NCBI GenBank assembly: GCA_014377795.1
Contig: JACMOY010000263.1
Coordinates: 1 to 5,793 of the forward strand
From: Actinomycetota bacterium
Lineage (GTDB): Bacteria; Actinomycetota; Actinomycetes; Actinomycetales; Angustibacteraceae
DNA: 5,793 bases
Reading direction: 5' to 3'
Position numbers and translations under genes: made by a program. Under the pieces are notes generated by a model that saw only the letters and a program-made list of their open reading frames with translations, was not told the DNA's origin and made no database searches. Of the stretch, positions 5,435 through 5,793 are shown piece after piece. Each line of letters starts with the position of its first letter. The first letter of the stretch is position 1.

Positions 5435-5606
5435 CGCACCACCCATAAATCAACGATTGTCCCCGTCCGCCCCAAACCATATATCTGCGGATGTCCTCGT
5501 GGCAGGGAGGGAGCAGGTGCGTGCGGGGCGCCCACCGCCGTTCCCGCAGTGCCTCCCGCAGCTGCCCGGCCTCTTCGACCAGGTCCATCCACTCCGGGTC
5601 GTTCAT
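5409..5606 (-). CDS. Possible small hypothetical protein overlapping the ATPase start
   Basis: A 65-residue candidate from ATG 5606 (MNDPEWMDLVEEAGQL), weakly preceded by CGGGG; the frame also opens from a TTG at 5663. The first 40 or so codons have the strong third-position G/C bias of a real gene and encode a charged amphipathic helix (DLVEEAGQLREALRERRW). From about codon 41 (AGA TAT ATG GTT) the bias falls where the downstream gene's promoter region appears to lie. The stop falls 26 bp inside the ATPase gene in another frame. I do not recognise the family. It may be a genuine short gene coupled to the ATPase, or a chance frame. Confidence 0.42.
   Translation of the reverse strand: MNDPEWMDLVEEAGQLREALRERRWAPRTHLLPPCHEDIRRYMVWGGRGQSLIYGWCDEQHGPLG
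5476..5505 (-). promoter_or_regulatory. Candidate promoter of the anti-sigma-like ATPase gene
   Basis: On the minus strand, CTGCCA (5500-5505) and TATGGT (5476-5481) are separated by 18 bp; each matches 4 of 6 bases of TTGACA and TATAAT. They lie in the only clearly AT-richer patch in this part of the window (about 5440-5490), giving a leader of roughly 35 nt before ATG 5434. Confidence 0.3.
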
Positions 5607-5715
5607 GTTCGACCCCGTGGGCGACGAAGTAGGCGTGCCGCCGGTGCTGCCGCCAGGGGCCAATGGTGATCATGGATTTCAAGGCGCCGGTACAACCAAG
5701 GGGGGCGGGGCGATG

Positions 5716-5745
5716 GCGGGCCGGGCCGCTCGGGCCCTGACCCGC
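5716..5745 (-). terminator. Candidate terminator after tRNA-His
   Basis: Outer arms GCGGG (5716-5720) and CCCGC (5741-5745) enclose a second hairpin, GGGCC (5723-5727) with GGCCC (5733-5737) around loop GCTCG. On the minus strand it begins 9 nt after the CCA end of tRNA-His. The T-containing CCTTGGTTGT further downstream is a poor U-tract. Given the GC content, chance pairing is possible. Confidence 0.35.
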
Positions 5746-5756
5746 GTGACGACTGG

Positions 5757-5793
5757 GGTGAGTGACGGGACTTGAACCCGCGACATCCCGGAC
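5757..5793 (-). tRNA. tRNA-His, 3' part (cut by window edge)
   Basis: The 3' half of a tRNA on the minus strand: the end of the anticodon stem (CCGGG), a T-arm GCGGGTTCAAGTCCCGT, the acceptor strand CACTCAC (5758-5764), discriminator C (5757) and an encoded CCA (5754-5756). A C discriminator is the hallmark of tRNA-His, where it pairs with the extra G at -1, and the sequence agrees with actinobacterial tRNA-His as I remember it. The anticodon lies outside the window, so identity rests on these features. Confidence 0.8.

Noticed and set aside
5491..5775. Plus-strand 94-codon frame near the right end
   Set aside because: It runs into tRNA-His, has no ribosome site, and its Ser/Arg-rich translation has no family resemblance.

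Overview
This window comes from a GC-rich actinobacterium. Third codon positions are strongly G/C-biased, GTG is used as a start, and the families present (a compact bacterial type III polyketide synthase, an RsbW-like ATPase with an extra domain, a tRNA-Lys-targeting integrase) are typical of Actinobacteria. I cannot name a genus from the sequence alone.

Left end (1-1350): a PIN-domain protein, then the 3' remnant of a tyrosine integrase pointing into the 3' end of a minus-strand tRNA-Lys(CTT). The integrase has lost its N-terminal half and first catalytic Arg, has no start codon, and carries Arg where its family normally has the box-II His. This looks like the worn end of an integrated element at tRNA-Lys. 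Four copies of the octamer GCGCCCAC lie between the integrase catalytic region and the tRNA and could be arm-type integrase sites. A strong hairpin follows the tRNA.

Middle (1398-4423): a small conserved-looking hypothetical gene (minus), then a three-gene metabolic locus. A UbiA-family membrane prenyltransferase (minus) is divergent from a two-gene plus-strand operon: a UbiG-like SAM O-methyltransferase overlapping by 4 bp (GTGA) a type III polyketide synthase with an intact Cys-His-Asn triad. The 124-bp divergent spacer carries a perfect 17-bp palindrome touching the methyltransferase ribosome binding site. Together the enzymes suggest a lipid-like phenol or quinone: the synthase makes a phenolic ring or pyrone, UbiA adds a prenyl chain, and the UbiG-like enzyme O-methylates a ring hydroxyl. 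Published work on Actinoplanes missouriensis (alkyl-O-dihydrogeranyl-methoxyhydroquinones) is a precedent for the combination, but the ring hydroxylase expected from it is not in this window. This locus is the best candidate for something undescribed.

Right end (4424-5793): the synthase converges on a minus-strand two-domain anti-sigma-factor-like ATPase. The two genes share a perfect 11-bp inverted repeat that contains both stop codons. Upstream lies a possible small gene overlapping the ATPase start, a possible terminator, and the 3' part of a minus-strand tRNA-His cut by the window edge.
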